Shown: positions 1-9,841 of the stretch, piece by piece
Layout of the letters: every line of letters starts with the position of its first letter
Numbering within the stretch: position 1 is the first letter of the stretch
Source: an uncultured Collinsella sp.
GTDB taxonomy: Bacteria; Actinomycetota; Coriobacteriia; Coriobacteriales; Coriobacteriaceae
Assembly (NCBI GenBank): GCA_934630735.1
Contig: CAKTWK010000013.1
Location: 1 to 54,027 of the forward strand
Direction: 5' to 3'
Length of the DNA stretch: 54,027 nt
Notes under the pieces: model-generated
Database searches by the model: none
The model's input: the letters and a program-made list of their open reading frames with translations, nothing else
Told to the model about the DNA's origin: nothing
Position numbers and translations under genes: made by a program

Positions 1-72
1 TGGACGGGGATAGCCCGATTATTTTCCGGTTCGACGAACAGCCGATCGTGTCAAACTTGGTCTAACAGAGCC
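1..72. repeat. Left copy of a 72-bp window-spanning inverted repeat
   Basis: Bases 1-72 are the exact reverse complement of bases 53953-54024. The match stops at base 73, where the terminator of the tRNA-Arg repeat module begins. The repeat may continue beyond the window start. Its right-hand copy contains the last codons and stop of the SIR2-like gene, so this copy carries a stranded 3' gene end. It could be a recombination site, a dispersed repeat, or a repeat that stopped an assembly. Confidence 0.9.
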
Positions 73-321
73 AAAAGAAAAGCCCCCGTTGCCGGAGGCT
101 TCAAGTTCAATTGGTGCGGCGTATAGGATTCCGCGCATCCGCTTCGCGGATCCGCGCCGGCTTCGCCCGCCTGCCGGCGGACTCGCCCGCTCGCTAAAAA
201 CGCTCCGCGTTTTCTTGACGTTCGCGCCTCGACCGAGGTTCGAATCCATGCCTGGTTTCCTAAAAAGAAAAGCCCCCGTTGCCGGAGGCTTCAAGTTCAA
301 TTGGTGCGGCGTATAGGATTC
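73..321. repeat. tRNA-tail duplication module 1 (tRNA-Arg)
   Basis: A 59-bp direct repeat (73-131 and 263-321, offset 190) covers the terminator hairpin plus the 3' end of tRNA-Arg as far as the T-loop. The 131 bp between the copies hold GC-rich hairpins (ATCCGC-TTC-GCGGAT and AAAACGC-TCC-GCGTTTT) and end in a plus-strand T-loop-like GGTTCGAATCC. The same architecture recurs beside tRNA-Leu and tRNA-Phe with offsets of 189 and 186. It looks like a small structured element inserted at tRNA 3' ends. No protein is encoded. Confidence 0.85.
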
Positions 322-378
322 GAACCTATGACGTTCTGATTCGTAGTCAGACCCTCTATCCAGCTGAGGTAACGCCGC
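302..378 (-). tRNA. tRNA-Arg (ACG), CCA encoded
   Basis: On the minus strand the sequence folds as a full cloverleaf: acceptor GCGGCGT/ACGCCGC with perfect pairing, anticodon stem TCTGA/TCAGA around loop CTACGAA giving anticodon ACG, T-loop GGTTCGAATCC, discriminator A and a genomically encoded CCA. A Rho-independent terminator (263-292) follows directly. The 3' half is duplicated at 111-131 in the adjacent module. Confidence 0.95.
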
Positions 379-389
379 AGCGCAAGACA

Positions 390-419
390 TATAAAACCAC
401 TTTAGTTCGTTAGAGTCAA
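390..419 (-). promoter_or_regulatory. Promoter of tRNA-Arg
   Basis: On the minus strand a TTGACT -35 box (414-419) and a TTTATA -10 box (390-395) are separated by 18 bp. They lie just upstream of the tRNA-Arg 5' end at 378, the position expected for a housekeeping promoter. Confidence 0.6.
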
Positions 420-458
420 GCAAAATCTCAAACTTTTTTTCGCGCGGACCGCAATTTG

Positions 459-836
459 TCACGCTGCACTGCAAGCATCAGCGCTTCTCGTGCGATCAAT
501 TGGCTTTTCGATCACATCGAACCCGGCGCCAAGCTCCCCCAGAAGCGACCGCACCCGTTGGGCACAGTCGTAGTCGGCAAACGAGATACTCAGCATGCGC
601 GCCACCTGGTTAGAAGTTCTCACCTCATAAAACCGCTCAAGCGCCACAAGCCCCTCATGCGCCACAAACGTCTCGACCACATGCGGCGACTCCTCATAGC
701 ACCATTGCGTCAATGGTCCCTCACTCGTCTGCCGAACCACCAAGCCACCCATACCCGACGGCTCGCACGTTACCAGCAGGTGCTCCCCGCCCTCATCGCT
801 CTGGAACAAAACAACCCGCTCGTCGAACAGCTCCAT
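459..836 (-). CDS. Hypothetical protein, about 125 aa
   Basis: I do not recognise this protein. It is a soluble-looking mixed alpha/beta sequence without signal peptide or membrane segment, and no catalytic motif stands out. It begins MELFDERVVLFQSDEGG and ends in a polar tail. I chose ATG at 836 because AAGGGG lies 5 bases upstream; a GTG at 839 is also open. It sits alone between the tRNA-Arg promoter and the serS terminator, so it is probably its own transcription unit. The coding potential is reasonable because the frame is long for the gap and has a good ribosome site. Confidence 0.6.
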   Translation of the reverse strand: MELFDERVVLFQSDEGGEHLLVTCEPSGMGGLVVRQTSEGPLTQWCYEESPHVVETFVAHEGLVALERFYEVRTSNQVARMLSISFADYDCAQRVRSLLGELGAGFDVIEKPIDRTRSADACSAA

Positions 837-954
837 CACATCCCCTTTCTCTTGCTCTTAGTTAGCAAAAGCATAGCAGGTAAATGCATGTATACAGAAC
901 GTTTGTTCGTGTGTTTTCTATCGAGCTGTCCGCACGGCATGGTATAGCCGTACA

Positions 955-984
955 CAAAAAGGGCGCCCCTAAAAGGAGCGCCCT
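955..984 (-). terminator. Intrinsic terminator of serS
   Basis: The minus strand has an AGGGCGCTCC stem, a short loop, the complementary arm, and then a run of T residues (A tract 955-959 on the plus strand). It lies 24 bp after the serS stop. Confidence 0.85.
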
Positions 985-1007
985 CGCAAATCGCCTATGC
1001 AGCTAGT

Positions 1008-2291
1008 TTACGCGACCGGCTCGATCTTCTCGAGGCCGCCCATGTAGGGACGCAGAACCTCGGGGATCGTGATGGTGCCGTCGGCGTTCTGGTAGTTCTC
1101 CAGAATGGCAGCCATGGTACGACCAGCCGGCAGGCCGGAACCGTTAAGGGTGTGCAGGTAGCGCGAGCCCTTGAAGTTCTCGGGGTCGCGATACTTGATG
1201 TTGGCACGACGGGCCTGGAAGTCGCCGCAATTGGAGCAGGAGCTGATCTCCTTGTAGGCGTTGTAGCTCGGCAGCCAAACCTCGATGTCGTAGGTCTGAC
1301 GGGCAGAGAAGCCCAGGTCGCCGGTGCACAAGCTAATCACGCGATACGGCAGGCCCAGCTGCTGCAGCAGGTACTCGGCCTCGGCGGTCATGCTCTCGAG
1401 CTCCTCGTCGGACTCCTCCGGCTTGGCAAACTTAACCATCTCGACCTTGTCGAACTCGTGCTGGCGAATGATGCCGCGGGTGTCGCGACCGGCGGAACCG
1501 GCCTCCTCGCGGAAGCAGGGGGTGAAGGCAGTGTAGCGACGAGGCAGAGTGTCGGCGTCCAGAACCTCACCGGCGTGCAGGTTGGTAAGCACGACCTCGG
1601 CGGTAGGGATCAGGAAGTTGTCGCCCGAGACGTGATAGGCGTCGTCCTCGAACTTGGGCAGCTGGCCCGTACCGAACATGGTCTGACGCTTGACGACGAT
1701 GGGCGGCCACCACTCCTTGAAGCCACGGCTCGTGTGCGTGTCCAGGAAGAAGTTGATAAGGGCGCGCTCCAGGCGGGCACCGGCGCCACCGAGAACGGTG
1801 AAGCGGCTGCCGGAGAGCTTGTTGCCACGCTCGAAGTCGAGGATGTCCAGATCGGTGCCCAGATCCCAGTGCGGCTTAAAGTCGAAGTCGAACTCGCGCG
1901 GGGTGCCCCAGCGGCGACGCTCGATGTTCTCGTCCTCGTCCTTACCGTACGGGGTGGCCTCGCACGGAATGTTGGGCAGGTGAGACATGAAGTCGTACTG
2001 CTCCTGCTCAAGAGCGGTACGGCGCTCGGCCAGACCGTCAATCTTCTCGTTGACGGCGCGCACGGCCTCCTTGGCGGCCTCGGCCTCGTCCTTCTTGCCC
2101 TCCTTCATCAGGGCGCCAATCTTCTTGGACTCGGCGTTACGCGTGGCCTGGAGCTCCTCAACCTCGGTGATGACGGCACGGCGCTCGTCGTCGAGTTCAA
2201 AGAACTTCTCGCGATTCCAAGACGTCTGACGATTTGCCATGGCGGTATCGATGGCATCGGGGTTCTCGCGAACAAACTTGATATCAAGCAT
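1008..2291 (-). CDS. serS: Seryl-tRNA synthetase
   Basis: Class II aminoacyl-tRNA synthetase that charges tRNA-Ser (and tRNA-Sec where present) in the cytoplasm. The N-terminal about 110 residues form the long antiparallel coiled-coil arm that grips the tRNA variable arm ([12 protein letters not shown] onward, rich in E/K/A). The catalytic core follows, with motif 2-like [14 protein letters not shown] and motif 3-like [18 protein letters not shown]. At 427 aa it has the usual length. I chose ATG 2291 because GGAGG lies 6 bases upstream; an earlier in-frame ATG at 2318 has no such site. It is followed by its own terminator. Confidence 0.97.
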   Translation of the reverse strand: MLDIKFVRENPDAIDTAMANRQTSWNREKFFELDDERRAVITEVEELQATRNAESKKIGALMKEGKKDEAEAAKEAVRAVNEKIDGLAERRTALEQEQYDFMSHLPNIPCEATPYGKDEDENIERRRWGTPREFDFDFKPHWDLGTDLDILDFERGNKLSGSRFTVLGGAGARLERALINFFLDTHTSRGFKEWWPPIVVKRQTMFGTGQLPKFEDDAYHVSGDNFLIPTAEVVLTNLHAGEVLDADTLPRRYTAFTPCFREEAGSAGRDTRGIIRQHEFDKVEMVKFAKPEESDEELESMTAEAEYLLQQLGLPYRVISLCTGDLGFSARQTYDIEVWLPSYNAYKEISSCSNCGDFQARRANIKYRDPENFKGSRYLHTLNGSGLPAGRTMAAILENYQNADGTITIPEVLRPYMGGLEKIEPVA

Positions 2292-2402
2292 TAGATCCTC
2301 CGGCGATATACATTCCATTTAGGTTGCAACCTTGTACATGTATGGGCAAGTATATACTTATGAGCGTTTACGACCCAACTCAACTACGCAAGAAGGCACC
2401 CA

Positions 2403-2576
2403 ATGGACGCAGTTTTTTCCTTTTTGTTTGGCACCCGCACCGGTTTTGCCATCCTTTTCGCCGGCGGCATCCTGCTGTTTGCGATTCTTGCCTTTGTAAT
2501 GGAGAAGCGCACCCATAAGATGTACGTCGACCGCGGCCCCAAGTCCGAGGATGAAGAAGACAGCTTCTGGGAATAA
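2403..2576 (+). CDS. Small single-span membrane protein, 57 aa
   Basis: A short plus-strand frame starts at ATG 2403 (MDAVFSFLFGTRTGFAILF) and ends at TAA 2574-2576. Residues about 12-33 form one hydrophobic helix, followed by a basic-then-acidic cytoplasmic tail ending EDEEDSFWE. AGAAGG lies about 6 bases upstream. A strong plus-strand terminator (2629-2675) follows and supports real transcription in this direction, opposite to serS and proC. I do not recognise the family and propose no function. The start and frame rest on composition and the terminator only. Confidence 0.55.
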   Translation: MDAVFSFLFGTRTGFAILFAGGILLFAILAFVMEKRTHKMYVDRGPKSEDEEDSFWE

Positions 2577-2587
2577 CCTGCCAAAAA

Positions 2588-2719
2588 GAGACAGGTTTAT
2601 TTTGGTCGGTTTTATCTGGGCAAACGCAAGCGCCTCGCAACTGGAATTGAGCCAGTTGCGAGGCGCTTTTTGCTATAGAGATAAAACCGCAGGAAAACCT
2701 GCCAAAATAAACCTGTCCC
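2588..2719. repeat. Nested palindromic repeat (REP/MITE-like)
   Basis: The outer arms GACAGGTTTATTTTGG (from 2590) and CCAAAATAAACCTGTC (to 2717) are perfect inverted repeats. They continue inward as GGTTTTATCT/AGATAAAACC and enclose a perfect terminator hairpin. The right arm carries an extra 11-12 bp that is itself palindromic (CAGG-AAAA-CCTG type). The whole 130-bp element looks like a small non-autonomous repeat that also supplies a terminator between the 57-aa gene and proC. Confidence 0.7.
2629..2675 (+). terminator. Intrinsic terminator after the 57-aa gene
   Basis: AAGCGCCTCGCAACTGG pairs perfectly with CCAGTTGCGAGGCGCTT across a 7-base loop, and TTTTTGC follows on the plus strand. 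On the minus strand the T run is poor, so its polarity favours the plus-strand small gene, although it may also stop proC transcripts. Confidence 0.75.
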
Positions 2720-2732
2720 TAAATGGAAGGTT

Positions 2733-3503
2733 TTACTGGAGGGTGGCGTCGATGGCTTTGACTAGGGCGCTGCGCATGCCGGCGTCCTCGAGCGCGACGA
2801 CGCCCTTGATGGTGGCACCGCCGGGCGAGCAAACGGCATCCTTCATCGCTGCGGGATGCTGACCGGTTGCAAGCTGCAACTTTGCCGTACCCAGCACCAT
2901 CTGGCTCACAATGCGATAGGCATCGGCGCGCGGAATACCGTGTTTGACGGCCGCATCGCCCAGAGCCTCGATCGCCATGGCGACAAACGCCGGGGCGCAG
3001 CCGCCCACGGTACCGCCCACAAACAGCAGACTCGAATCGAGCTCGACCACCGTGCCAAGCTTTCCGAGCAGACCGAGCACCGTGGCACGCTGCTCATCGC
3101 TAAGCGTAGAAGCCTTCTCGCAGGCGATAACGCCCTCGTCCACCGAAACCGGCGTGTTGGGCACCGTCGAGATATGAGCGACACCTGGCAGGACCTGTTC
3201 CCACTTGGCACTATCCCAGGTCCAGGCGACCGAAAGGACGACCTTGTCGGCAAGCGCATCCTTGAGTGGAGCGAAGACCTTCTCAATCATGTACGGCTTG
3301 ACCGCCGCAACTACGATGTCGGACGCGGCAACAACCTCCGCCGCATCATGGCAGGCAGCCATGCCCCGCGCCTCGCAACGCTCAACCAGAGCATCGTAGC
3401 GGCCTGCGCAGGCGCACATGTCGCCCGCGGCCACGCCGGCGACAATCCAGCCATCGGCCATAGCGCTCGCCATATTGCCAAAACCGACAAATCCGATCTT
3501 CAT
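2733..3503 (-). CDS. proC: Pyrroline-5-carboxylate reductase
   Basis: NAD(P)H-dependent last step of proline synthesis, reducing pyrroline-5-carboxylate to proline in the cytoplasm. The N-terminal Rossmann motif is GFVGFGNMASAMADG. The C-terminal dimerisation half carries the family signature region around SPGGATIKGVVALEDAGMRSAL. The length of 256 aa is slightly below the usual 260-280. It is followed by the palindromic terminator element and preceded by a short gap to rlmH, so it may have its own promoter. Confidence 0.95.
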   Translation of the reverse strand: MKIGFVGFGNMASAMADGWIVAGVAAGDMCACAGRYDALVERCEARGMAACHDAAEVVAASDIVVAAVKPYMIEKVFAPLKDALADKVVLSVAWTWDSAKWEQVLPGVAHISTVPNTPVSVDEGVIACEKASTLSDEQRATVLGLLGKLGTVVELDSSLLFVGGTVGGCAPAFVAMAIEALGDAAVKHGIPRADAYRIVSQMVLGTAKLQLATGQHPAAMKDAVCSPGGATIKGVVALEDAGMRSALVKAIDATLQ

Positions 3504-3576
3504 ATCACACAGTCCTCTCAGATGCGTTCCCCAAAACGAAAGTCATTGTCCCACGCTATTGTTTCGTATTGCCGAC

Positions 3577-4047
3577 CTACTTGTGATACGGCTCGCCACG
3601 GCTAATCTTGCAGGCGCGGTAGATCTGCTCCAGCAGCACCACGCGCGCCAGGTTGTGCGGCAAGGTAATGCGTCCAAAGCTGAGCATCTCGTCGGCGCGG
3701 GCGCGCACGGCATCGCTCACGCCGTCCGATCCGCCGATTACAAAAGCGATGTCGCTGTTGCCTCGCAGCATGAGGTCATCGAGACGGGTCGAGAGCTCCT
3801 CGCTCGAACGCTCCTTGCCCTCGATAGCCAACAGAATCACATGTGCCCGCGGTGGCAGGGCAGCAAGAATCGCCGCGCCTTCTTTGTCGCGCGCGGCATC
3901 CACGCCGCCCGCCTTGGCCGGATCGATATCGGCAACCTCGCGCATATCTACCTTGGCATAGGCACCTAGGCGCTTGGTGTACTCGGCGCACGCGTCCTTC
4001 CAAAAGCGCTCTTTGAGCTTGCCGACGCAAACAACAGTATATTTCAC
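3577..4047 (-). CDS. rlmH: 23S rRNA (pseudouridine-1915-N3)-methyltransferase
   Basis: SPOUT-class methyltransferase that methylates pseudouridine 1915 in helix 69 of 23S rRNA, acting on assembled 70S ribosomes. The sequence begins MKYTVVCVGKLKERFWKD and has the trefoil-knot SAM-binding part IAFVIGGSDG and the C-terminal LPHNLARVVLLEQIYRA followed by the conserved YHK end. It has the standard length of 156 aa. It lies 6 bp downstream of the SPFH gene, so the two are probably co-transcribed. Confidence 0.96.
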   Translation of the reverse strand: MKYTVVCVGKLKERFWKDACAEYTKRLGAYAKVDMREVADIDPAKAGGVDAARDKEGAAILAALPPRAHVILLAIEGKERSSEELSTRLDDLMLRGNSDIAFVIGGSDGVSDAVRARADEMLSFGRITLPHNLARVVLLEQIYRACKISRGEPYHK

Positions 4048-4053
4048 GCGCGT

Positions 4054-4992
4054 CTACTCCTTCGATTCGTTCTGAACTTTGCCGGCGGCCAGCATCTGCT
4101 CGAACATCGAGGCCGACTGCGAAAAGTCGCTCGGCAGCACGACCGTCGAGGTTTTGCCCGTGCGAGCGAACTCCGTCATCATCTCGGACCACTGCGTGAA
4201 CATGAACAGCTGGTTGGCCTCATCGTTGCCGACGCCCGTCTCCTGGATGATCTCGAGCGAATCTTTGATGCCCAGCGCAATGGCCTTGCGCTGGTTGGCG
4301 ATGCCCTCGCCCGCCTTTTCCATTGCCTCGGCCTCGGCGGTCGCCTCGGTAACGCGCTTGATGCGATCGGCCTCGGCGAGCTCCTGCGCAGCGGCGCGCT
4401 TTCGCTGGGCGGCGTTGATGTCGTTCATGGAGTTCTCGACCTCGGTCGGCAGCGCGATCTTGGTGATTAGTGTCGACACGAGGGTGAAGCCGTAGGCGGC
4501 CATTTGCTCGGACACGGTGGCGTCGACGTCCTTGGCGATATCGTCTTTTTTGGCAAAGACCTCATCGAGCGTGTAGACGGGGATGGAAGAGCGCAGGGCA
4601 TCGGTGATGAAGTCACGCATTTGGTCGACGGGCTCCTGCAGCATGTAGTAGCTCTTGTAGATGCCCGAATCTGCCGGGCCGGCGCCCATGTCATAGCTCA
4701 CGTGGTACTGAGCAGAGACCTCAAGACCGATAGTCACGTTGTCCTGGGTCTTAACGTCGATGCCAAAACCGTTTTTCATGGTGCGCAGACTCACCGTAGC
4801 GGCTTTGCGGTCGATCACGGGCACCTTCATGTGGAAGCCCGCGTTGACGATGCGGTTGAACTTGCCCAGGCGCTCGATGATCACAGCATGCTGCTGTTCA
4901 ACGACATAGCAGGCGTTGGGGAGCAGTAGTAACAAAATGATGATGGGAAGCAGAAGGCTCGTAAGGGCAGCGATGATACCGGAAAACAGCAT
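4054..4992 (-). CDS. SPFH/Band 7 membrane scaffold protein
   Basis: Membrane-anchored stomatin/flotillin-type protein. Residues about 5-30 form one membrane helix, followed by the SPFH domain beginning VVEQQHAVIIERLGKFNRI and a charged Ala/Glu/Lys-rich helix (AAQRKRAAAQELAEADRIKR) typical of the oligomerising C-terminal half. Such proteins form rings at the membrane and influence proteases and lipid domains; the substrate here cannot be told. I chose ATG 4992 because AGAGGAGAG precedes it. It has 312 aa and no adjacent NfeD gene, which is a common partner. It is probably in an operon with rlmH. Confidence 0.88.
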   Translation of the reverse strand: MLFSGIIAALTSLLLPIIILLLLLPNACYVVEQQHAVIIERLGKFNRIVNAGFHMKVPVIDRKAATVSLRTMKNGFGIDVKTQDNVTIGLEVSAQYHVSYDMGAGPADSGIYKSYYMLQEPVDQMRDFITDALRSSIPVYTLDEVFAKKDDIAKDVDATVSEQMAAYGFTLVSTLITKIALPTEVENSMNDINAAQRKRAAAQELAEADRIKRVTEATAEAEAMEKAGEGIANQRKAIALGIKDSLEIIQETGVGNDEANQLFMFTQWSEMMTEFARTGKTSTVVLPSDFSQSASMFEQMLAAGKVQNESKE

Positions 4993-5049
4993 GGTCTCTC
5001 CTCTGATAGGCACACGTTGGCATTAGGATACCCGTCCAAGGAGATCGTG

Positions 5050-5298
5050 CATAACAAAAAAGCCCCCATTGCTGGGAGCTCTTTCAATCAATGGTGCGGG
5101 CGAAAGGACGTCCGCGTATCCGCTTCGCGGATCCGCACCGGCTTCGGCCGCCTGCCGGCGTCCTCGCCAGCTCGCTAAAAACGCTCCGCGTTTTCTTGAC
5201 GCTCGCTCCTTCACAGGTTCAAGTCCCTGTGATGGGCCCATAACAAAAAAGCTCCCATTGCTGGGAGCTCTTTCATTTAATGGTGCGGGCGAAAGGAC
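5050..5298. repeat. tRNA-tail duplication module 2 (tRNA-Leu)
   Basis: A direct repeat of 60 bp with about 57 matches (5050-5109 and 5239-5298, offset 189) covers a terminator hairpin plus the tRNA-Leu 3' end up to the T-loop. The 129 bp between the copies are closely similar to module 1, with the same two hairpins ATCCGC-TTC-GCGGAT and AAAACGC-TCC-GCGTTTT. They end in plus-strand GGTTCAAGTCC, which matches the T-loop variant of tRNA-Leu itself. Confidence 0.85.
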
Positions 5299-5367
5299 TT
5301 GAACCTTCATGGGGTTGCCCCCATACGGACCTGAACCGTACGCGTCTGCCAATTCCGCCACGCCCGC
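5281..5367 (-). tRNA. tRNA-Leu (CAG), CCA encoded
   Basis: The minus strand gives a type II tRNA of 87 nt with acceptor GCGGGCG/CGCCCGC, anticodon stem TACGG/CCGTA around TTCAGGT (anticodon CAG), a long variable arm TGGGGGCAACCCCA, T-loop GGTTCAAGTCC, discriminator A and encoded CCA. A terminator (copy 2 of the module) follows directly. Confidence 0.95.
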
Positions 5368-5378
5368 GTGCAGGAATT

Positions 5379-5407
5379 AGAATAACGGAGCGCCACCGCG
5401 AACGCAA
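5379..5407 (-). promoter_or_regulatory. Promoter of tRNA-Leu
   Basis: On the minus strand TTGCGT (5402-5407) and TATTCT (5379-5384) are spaced 17 bp, ending 11 bp before the tRNA 5' end and lying between tatD and the tRNA. Confidence 0.6.
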
Positions 5408-5410
5408 GAA

Positions 5411-6328
5411 CTATTTTTGAAAAAGTTTGCAGGCGTTTTCCCAGGCGGCTCGAGCGATTGCTTCGGCGTCCTCGCCGGTACGATCGACGCGGTCGTTGAC
5501 CAGCGCGTTTGCCGTGATGGAAATCATTGCAGGCTCGCACTCAAGACCGCGAATGGGCTCAGGCGCCATATAGGGACAATCCGTCTCGAACAAAATACGG
5601 TCGAGCGGTGTTGCCGCGAATGCCTCGCGCACGTCGTCGTTGCGCTTAAAGGTAGCCGCTCCGCCATAGGCGATGTAACAACCCAAGTCCACAAAGCGCT
5701 CCATCGTGGCTCGGTCCTCGCCAAAGCAGTGTAGTACGCAACCGGCCTGGGGCACGCCGACCTCGCGCAACACGTTGTACGCGTCCACATGCGAGGTGCG
5801 TTCCTCGTCCGTGTCCTCATGACGCAGGTGCAGCTCTACCGGCACATTGTGGCATACGGCAACCTCGAGTTGGCGCGCCATACAGTCGATCTGCACGTCG
5901 TGGGGCGCCGGCGCGATATCGTCGTCGTAATCCATGTGGTAGTCCAAACCGATCTCGCCAATGCCAACGCATAGGGGATCATCAAGCGCAGTCACAATCT
6001 GGGCATGGATGTTATCGGTGTAGTCGGGCGCGCCATACGGATGCACACCGGCGAGATACTTGACCTGCGGAATATCCCGCATCGGCAGGATCTCGCGAAC
6101 CAGCCAGTCGCTATAGTCCGCCACGCTGCGCTTATCGGCAATGGGGTCGAAGACCGTCACCAACAAGTCAATGCCCGCTTCCTTGGCGCGCTCGAGCGTC
6201 TCGGGCACTTCCTTGCTCCAAAATGAGAGCAGGTGCGCATGCGTATCGGCAAGCGGTGCCAGCGGTTCCGGGCAGGCCACCGTTTTCTTCTTTTTGGTAA
6301 ACGTCACGCTTTCGACATTAGGCGTCAT
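5411..6328 (-). CDS. tatD: TatD family metal-dependent hydrolase
   Basis: TIM-barrel metal-dependent DNase of the amidohydrolase-like TatD family, associated with DNA repair and 3'-5' exonuclease activity. Metal ligands are visible in order: DTHAHL near the N-terminus, the acidic residue in GIGEIGLDYH, HLRHED, the His in CVLHCFGE, and the Asp in FETDCPYM. The family's PYMAPEP is also present. ATG 6328 has AGGAG upstream and overlaps rsmA by 11 bp, so rsmA and tatD are co-transcribed, a gene pair also known from other bacteria. A small insertion TKKKK precedes the barrel. The length is 305 aa. Confidence 0.93.
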   Translation of the reverse strand: MTPNVESVTFTKKKKTVACPEPLAPLADTHAHLLSFWSKEVPETLERAKEAGIDLLVTVFDPIADKRSVADYSDWLVREILPMRDIPQVKYLAGVHPYGAPDYTDNIHAQIVTALDDPLCVGIGEIGLDYHMDYDDDIAPAPHDVQIDCMARQLEVAVCHNVPVELHLRHEDTDEERTSHVDAYNVLREVGVPQAGCVLHCFGEDRATMERFVDLGCYIAYGGAATFKRNDDVREAFAATPLDRILFETDCPYMAPEPIRGLECEPAMISITANALVNDRVDRTGEDAEAIARAAWENACKLFQK

Positions 6329-7178
6329 GGGAAAGCTCCTGAGCCAAGCGGACAAAGGCGGCGACGTCGAGTGTCTCGGCGCGCGTGGTAGGTGCGATAC
6401 CGCAGGCCTCAAAGGCGGCGTCGAGCACGTCCTTGGCAAAGCCGTTGGCGCTCATGGAGTTGCGGATCGTCTTGCGGCGCTGAGCAAACGCGGCGTCGAT
6501 CACACGAGCCACAAACTCGCGGTCGAGGCCCTCGGGTACCACGCCGTCAACGCGATCGATGCGCACTACGGCAGAATCCACATGCGGCGCCGGCATAAAG
6601 CAGCGCGGCGGTACCTCAAAGCGCCCCGTCACCTGCGCATACAGGCCGAGCTTTGCCGTGTAGCCGCCATAGGTCTTGTTGCCCGGCGTTGCGGCAATAC
6701 GATCTGCAACTTCTTTTTGCACCATGACGACAGCGCGCTTAAGCGCGGGCATCGTCTGGAAGAACTGAAGGATGATCGTCGCCGCCACGTTATAGGGCAG
6801 ATTCGCGACGAACACCGTGGGTTCACCACCGGCGGCCTGCTCAATCTGCTCCGGCGTCACCTTGAGCGCATCGCCCATGATAAAGCGGAAGTTGGCATAG
6901 TCGGCGGCGTGGGCGTCAAGCACCGGCTCGAGCTCGGGATCTGCCTCAATCGACGTGACGCACGCCGCCTCCTGCAGCAGGGCCAACGTCAGCGTACCGC
7001 AGCCCGGGCCGACCTCGAGCACACGCTCATCGCCCGCAAGCTCAGCGAGCTCACAGATACGTTCGATCACATGGTTGTCGATCAGGAAGTTTTGGCCCAG
7101 GCGATGCTTGGTTGCAAGGCCAAACTCCTCTAGCAGCTCCCTCGTTGCCGTGGGGCTTGCCAAAGGCGAAGTTGTCAT
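6318..7178 (-). CDS. rsmA: 16S rRNA dimethyladenosine transferase
   Basis: KsgA-type enzyme that dimethylates two adjacent adenines in the 3'-terminal hairpin of 16S rRNA late in 30S assembly. It shows the start-of-domain motif HRLGQNFLID, SAM-binding LEVGPGCGTLT at about 54-64, acidic SIEADPEL and the catalytic NLPYN. The length of 286 aa is usual. It has its own promoter region between 7179 and the metG terminator and overlaps tatD downstream. Confidence 0.97.
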   Translation of the reverse strand: MTTSPLASPTATRELLEEFGLATKHRLGQNFLIDNHVIERICELAELAGDERVLEVGPGCGTLTLALLQEAACVTSIEADPELEPVLDAHAADYANFRFIMGDALKVTPEQIEQAAGGEPTVFVANLPYNVAATIILQFFQTMPALKRAVVMVQKEVADRIAATPGNKTYGGYTAKLGLYAQVTGRFEVPPRCFMPAPHVDSAVVRIDRVDGVVPEGLDREFVARVIDAAFAQRRKTIRNSMSANGFAKDVLDAAFEACGIAPTTRAETLDVAAFVRLAQELSHDA

Positions 7179-7214
7179 GGTTGCCTCCTTAACATAGTGG
7201 CTGCATCGTAAAGC

Positions 7215-7246
7215 AAAAGGGCATGGACCGTTGCGGCCATGCCCTT
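7215..7246 (-). terminator. Intrinsic terminator of metG
   Basis: AAGGGCATGG and CCATGCCCTT form a perfect stem with a 10-base loop. On the minus strand it is followed by TTTTGC. It lies 40 bp after the metG stop and separates metG from rsmA. Confidence 0.85.
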
Positions 7247-7285
7247 ACATCTAAACAGCAAATTGCCGATATGGCGCGCGACGTC

Positions 7286-8887
<1,602 letters not shown>

Positions 8888-8956
8888 GGGGTTTGTCCTC
8901 CAGAAAAACGTTGCATACAGGGGATGATTCTAGCGCAAGGGCCGGATATCCTCCAT

Positions 8957-9835
8957 CTATTGCATATCGAGCACCATGGCATAGACATCGCGCTTGCGGC
9001 GCGAATACTTCTGAGACAGGCGCTTGGCCACCGCAGAGGCGGGCTCCCCCTCCTCGAGCGCGGCGCGGATGTCCTCGCGCAGGGCCTCGTCAGGATCTGC
9101 CGCCGCAGCGCCAACCGGCGCGATACCAGCCTCTTCGTCCTCGCTCGGTGGCGCGATGACCAGCGCAATCTCGCCCTTTACCTCGCCGCGAGCACGCAGC
9201 TCCTCGGCAAGCTGGGCAGCGGGCCCGCGCAAGACCTCCTCGTGCAGCTTGGTGAGTTCGCGGCAGACGGCAACCTCACGCTGGGGAAAGACCTCGGCCA
9301 CGGCCTCGAGCGTCGCCACGATGCGATGTGGAGACTCGTAGAAGATGAGTGCGCCGGGCACCACGGCAAGGCGCTGCAAACGGCGCACGCGGTCGCCGTG
9401 CTTGCGGCCCAAAAAGCCTTCGAAGAAAAAATGCTCACAGGGAATGCCGGATGAGACAAGCGCCGTGACGCACGCGGACGGCCCAGGGATGACCTCGACG
9501 GGCACATCGGCCTCGCGCGCCGCCTCGACCAGCGCCTGGCCGGGATCGGACACGCTCGGCATACCGGCGTCCGAGGCAAAGGCGAGGGTCTCCCCCGCCA
9601 GCAGACGGTCAACCAGACCGGCGGCGCGGCTGGCGATCACATTCTCGTCGCAACGGACAAGCGGCTTGGAAATGCCCAGGTGCATCAGCAGCTTTGACGT
9701 CACGCGCGTGTCTTCGCAGCAGATGGCATCGGCGACGGCAAATGCCTCGCCAACGCGCGGAGACAGGTCGCCCAGGTTGCCGATGGGCGTTCCGACCACA
9801 TAGAGTTTGCCCGTATGGGCGCTGTTTTGCGTCAT
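8957..9835 (-). CDS. rsmI: 16S rRNA (cytidine-1402-2'-O)-methyltransferase
   Basis: Tetrapyrrole-methylase fold enzyme that 2'-O-methylates C1402 in the ribosomal P site. The signature VGTPIGNLGDLSPR opens the domain, followed by CEDTRVTSKLL and ASDAGMPSVSDPG. The C-terminal region includes an acidic linker (EDEEAGIAPVG) and a small basic tail SQKYSRRKRDVYAM. The length is 292 aa. It follows the GH5-like gene by only 6 bp, so both are read from one transcript. Confidence 0.96.
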   Translation of the reverse strand: MTQNSAHTGKLYVVGTPIGNLGDLSPRVGEAFAVADAICCEDTRVTSKLLMHLGISKPLVRCDENVIASRAAGLVDRLLAGETLAFASDAGMPSVSDPGQALVEAAREADVPVEVIPGPSACVTALVSSGIPCEHFFFEGFLGRKHGDRVRRLQRLAVVPGALIFYESPHRIVATLEAVAEVFPQREVAVCRELTKLHEEVLRGPAAQLAEELRARGEVKGEIALVIAPPSEDEEAGIAPVGAAAADPDEALREDIRAALEEGEPASAVAKRLSQKYSRRKRDVYAMVLDMQ

Positions 9836-9841
9836 ATCAAC

